Of a stretch of DNA of 21,337 nt, positions 20,401 to 21,337 are shown piece by piece; position 1 is the first letter of the stretch, and each line of letters opens with the position of its first letter. Source of the DNA: Nitrososphaeria archaeon (lineage in GTDB: Archaea > Thermoproteota > Nitrososphaeria > Geothermarchaeales > JDFR-13). The stretch spans positions 1 to 21,337 of the forward strand of contig JALTNJ010000097.1 in assembly GCA_027000765.1 (NCBI GenBank), in the 5' to 3' direction. The translations under genes and the position numbers were made by a program. The notes under the pieces are model-generated. The model was not told where the DNA came from. It saw only the letters and a list, made by a program, of their open reading frames with translations, and made no database searches.

Positions 20401-21337
20401 TTAGATATTTTTAGCCAAGTCAACTGTGAAGCCAATAGTCCTAACCACTTCGGGAATAGGGACTTTATCCACGGTATCTAGGTCGGTGTTCCAGTAGAGT
20501 GGGGCGGATATGAAGCTTATAAGTGGATAACCGGCTTCAGCGAATTTAGTCGCGTCAGTAGGCACTCCTAATGGGGTGTTTGTAGGCAGCATTATAGTTC
20601 TCCTCATATCATGCTTCACAATCATATCCTTAACCAAGTTATATAGGTCCTCACGTTTAGAGACGAATATCGCTCTAGGCTGTAGCTCATCTGTGACAAT
20701 GATTTCGCCGTTTTTAACTAGGGTCTCCCTCGCAATATGCTCCATATGGATCTCTACCTTCATCTTCTTAAGGATATCATCCCTATGTCTATCTATGAAT
20801 GCCTTCGATCCCATTACATCTATCTGCTCTGCAGCGTCAAATAGGAATACTATCGAGTGGCTTACATTCCCTTTATGCTTGGCTAGATGTTTAGCGGCGC
20901 CCAACACAACCGCTGATCCGGATGCATCTTCTGTCCCTCCTTCCCACATAGAGTCATGGTGTGATCCTATAACAATATAGCTGTCTTCATCCCTACTTAT
21001 CTCTCCAAGGATGTTTGCCGTCGTGGTCCTTATAACCTCGCCATACTGTATCAACTTCAACTCCTTAGCTCCATTCATAAGTCTCTTCTTGAGACGAGCT
21101 CCTTCATCACGGGTCAAAACAACTCCTGGAACCATACCATAGCTATCATTATATGGATCTGCTTCTGGAGACAGGATATAGGGTCTCATGTTAAAGGGGA
21201 ATATGAATACTATTCCCAATGCACCCTGTTTTTTAGCCTCGTCATATACCATCCTCTCCATCTCGTTAATCCATGTAGCTGGCTGTCTATAGGTGGAGAG
21301 CGTGTTACCAGGGTCATATATCCATTCTGCAAATACC
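20401..21337 (-). CDS. M28-family peptidase-like protein, partial, with altered metal site
   Basis: The frame is open from the right edge (first residues VFAEWIYDPG) to the stop at 20401, so the N-terminus lies outside the window. At least 311 residues are present, and an apparent Met at 21261 is internal. An inserted PA-like segment (KKQGALGIVFIFPFN) is followed by an M28 zinc-peptidase core. Numbering from that Met, GSHHDS supplies H101 and D103, and EDASGSAV supplies D112. The usual Glu-Glu pair is E145-Q146 (AAEQIDVMGS), so the second Glu, a metal ligand, is Gln. The last ligand, normally His in YHTxxDT, is N258 (YWNTDLDT). The catalytic Glu remains. The protein may be an aminopeptidase with an unusual or single metal, or a non-catalytic homologue. 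No start or signal peptide can be judged. Confidence 0.82.
   Translation of the reverse strand, partial: VFAEWIYDPGNTLSTYRQPATWINEMERMVYDEAKKQGALGIVFIFPFNMRPYILSPEADPYNDSYGMVPGVVLTRDEGARLKKRLMNGAKELKLIQYGEVIRTTTANILGEISRDEDSYIVIGSHHDSMWEGGTEDASGSAVVLGAAKHLAKHKGNVSHSIVFLFDAAEQIDVMGSKAFIDRHRDDILKKMKVEIHMEHIARETLVKNGEIIVTDELQPRAIFVSKREDLYNLVKDMIVKHDMRRTIMLPTNTPLGVPTDATKFAEAGYPLISFISAPLYWNTDLDTVDKVPIPEVVRTIGFTVDLAKNI

Noticed and set aside
20576..20980. Plus-strand open frame of 134 codons opposite the M28-family gene
   Set aside because: It is antisense to the conserved peptidase core, with no ribosome site or recognisable domain.
1..21337. CRISPR array, tRNA, rRNA, insertion sequence or toxin-antitoxin pair
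   Set aside because: No spaced direct repeats, tRNA-like cloverleaf ends, transposase motifs or small paired genes were found in any gap.

Overview
The window reads as a moderately AT-rich archaeal chromosome segment, most likely from a thermophilic member of the Thermoproteota (Crenarchaeota). The archaeal assignment rests on TATA/BRE-type promoters at leaderless or short-leader distances, GGTGA/GGAGG ribosome binding sites, T-rich hairpin-free terminators, frequent TTG starts, AGG/AGA/ATA-rich codon use, and a tungsten aldehyde:ferredoxin oxidoreductase beside its radical-SAM maturase. The phylum is an inference; no rRNA or other marker lies in the window. No tRNA, rRNA, CRISPR array or insertion sequence was seen, and no gene-free stretch exceeds 300 bases.

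Left part (1-4446). A peptide-type ABC permease pair (start of a second permease, then dppB) runs leftward. Next is a tightly overlapping three-gene operon, also leftward: a B12-dependent acyl-CoA mutase large subunit, its small cobalamin-binding subunit and a MeaB-type G-protein chaperone. By overall similarity the mutase would be called methylmalonyl-CoA mutase. The two residues that recognise the substrate carboxylate are instead Phe and Gln, the pattern of isobutyryl-CoA mutase (IcmA/IcmB). This is the most informative observation in the window.

Centre-left (4447-8743). A complete high-affinity phosphate system pstS-pstC-pstA-pstB-phoU runs rightward with overlapping or closely spaced genes. 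Its promoter region is shared with the mutase operon and carries a 20-bp-spaced direct repeat. The PhoU has one degenerate metal-binding motif. A signal-less BtuF-like binding protein follows (8812-9624).

Centre (9625-16261). A leftward group encodes an MBL-fold hydrolase, an archaeal MoaD-like protein with an unusual tail after its Gly-Gly, and a radical-SAM/SPASM tungsten-enzyme maturase. It is divergent from a rightward group: tungsten aldehyde oxidoreductase (aor), iron-type alcohol dehydrogenase, and a nitronate-monooxygenase-family flavoprotein lacking the usual catalytic His. The aor/maturase intergenic region holds nested palindromes between the two promoters. Maturase and MoaD would serve cofactor and enzyme maturation; AOR and the alcohol dehydrogenase would interconvert acids, aldehydes and alcohols.

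Right part (16276-21337). Three unrecognised membrane-anchored proteins with large extracytoplasmic domains lie side by side, then an SCP2-like protein, a rubrerythrin and a partial M28-family peptidase whose metal site looks altered. A peptide permease, peptidase-like protein, isobutyryl-CoA mutase and AOR/ADH together suggest peptide and branched-chain amino-acid fermentation, with isobutyryl-CoA from valine isomerised to butyryl-CoA. That pathway link is inference.
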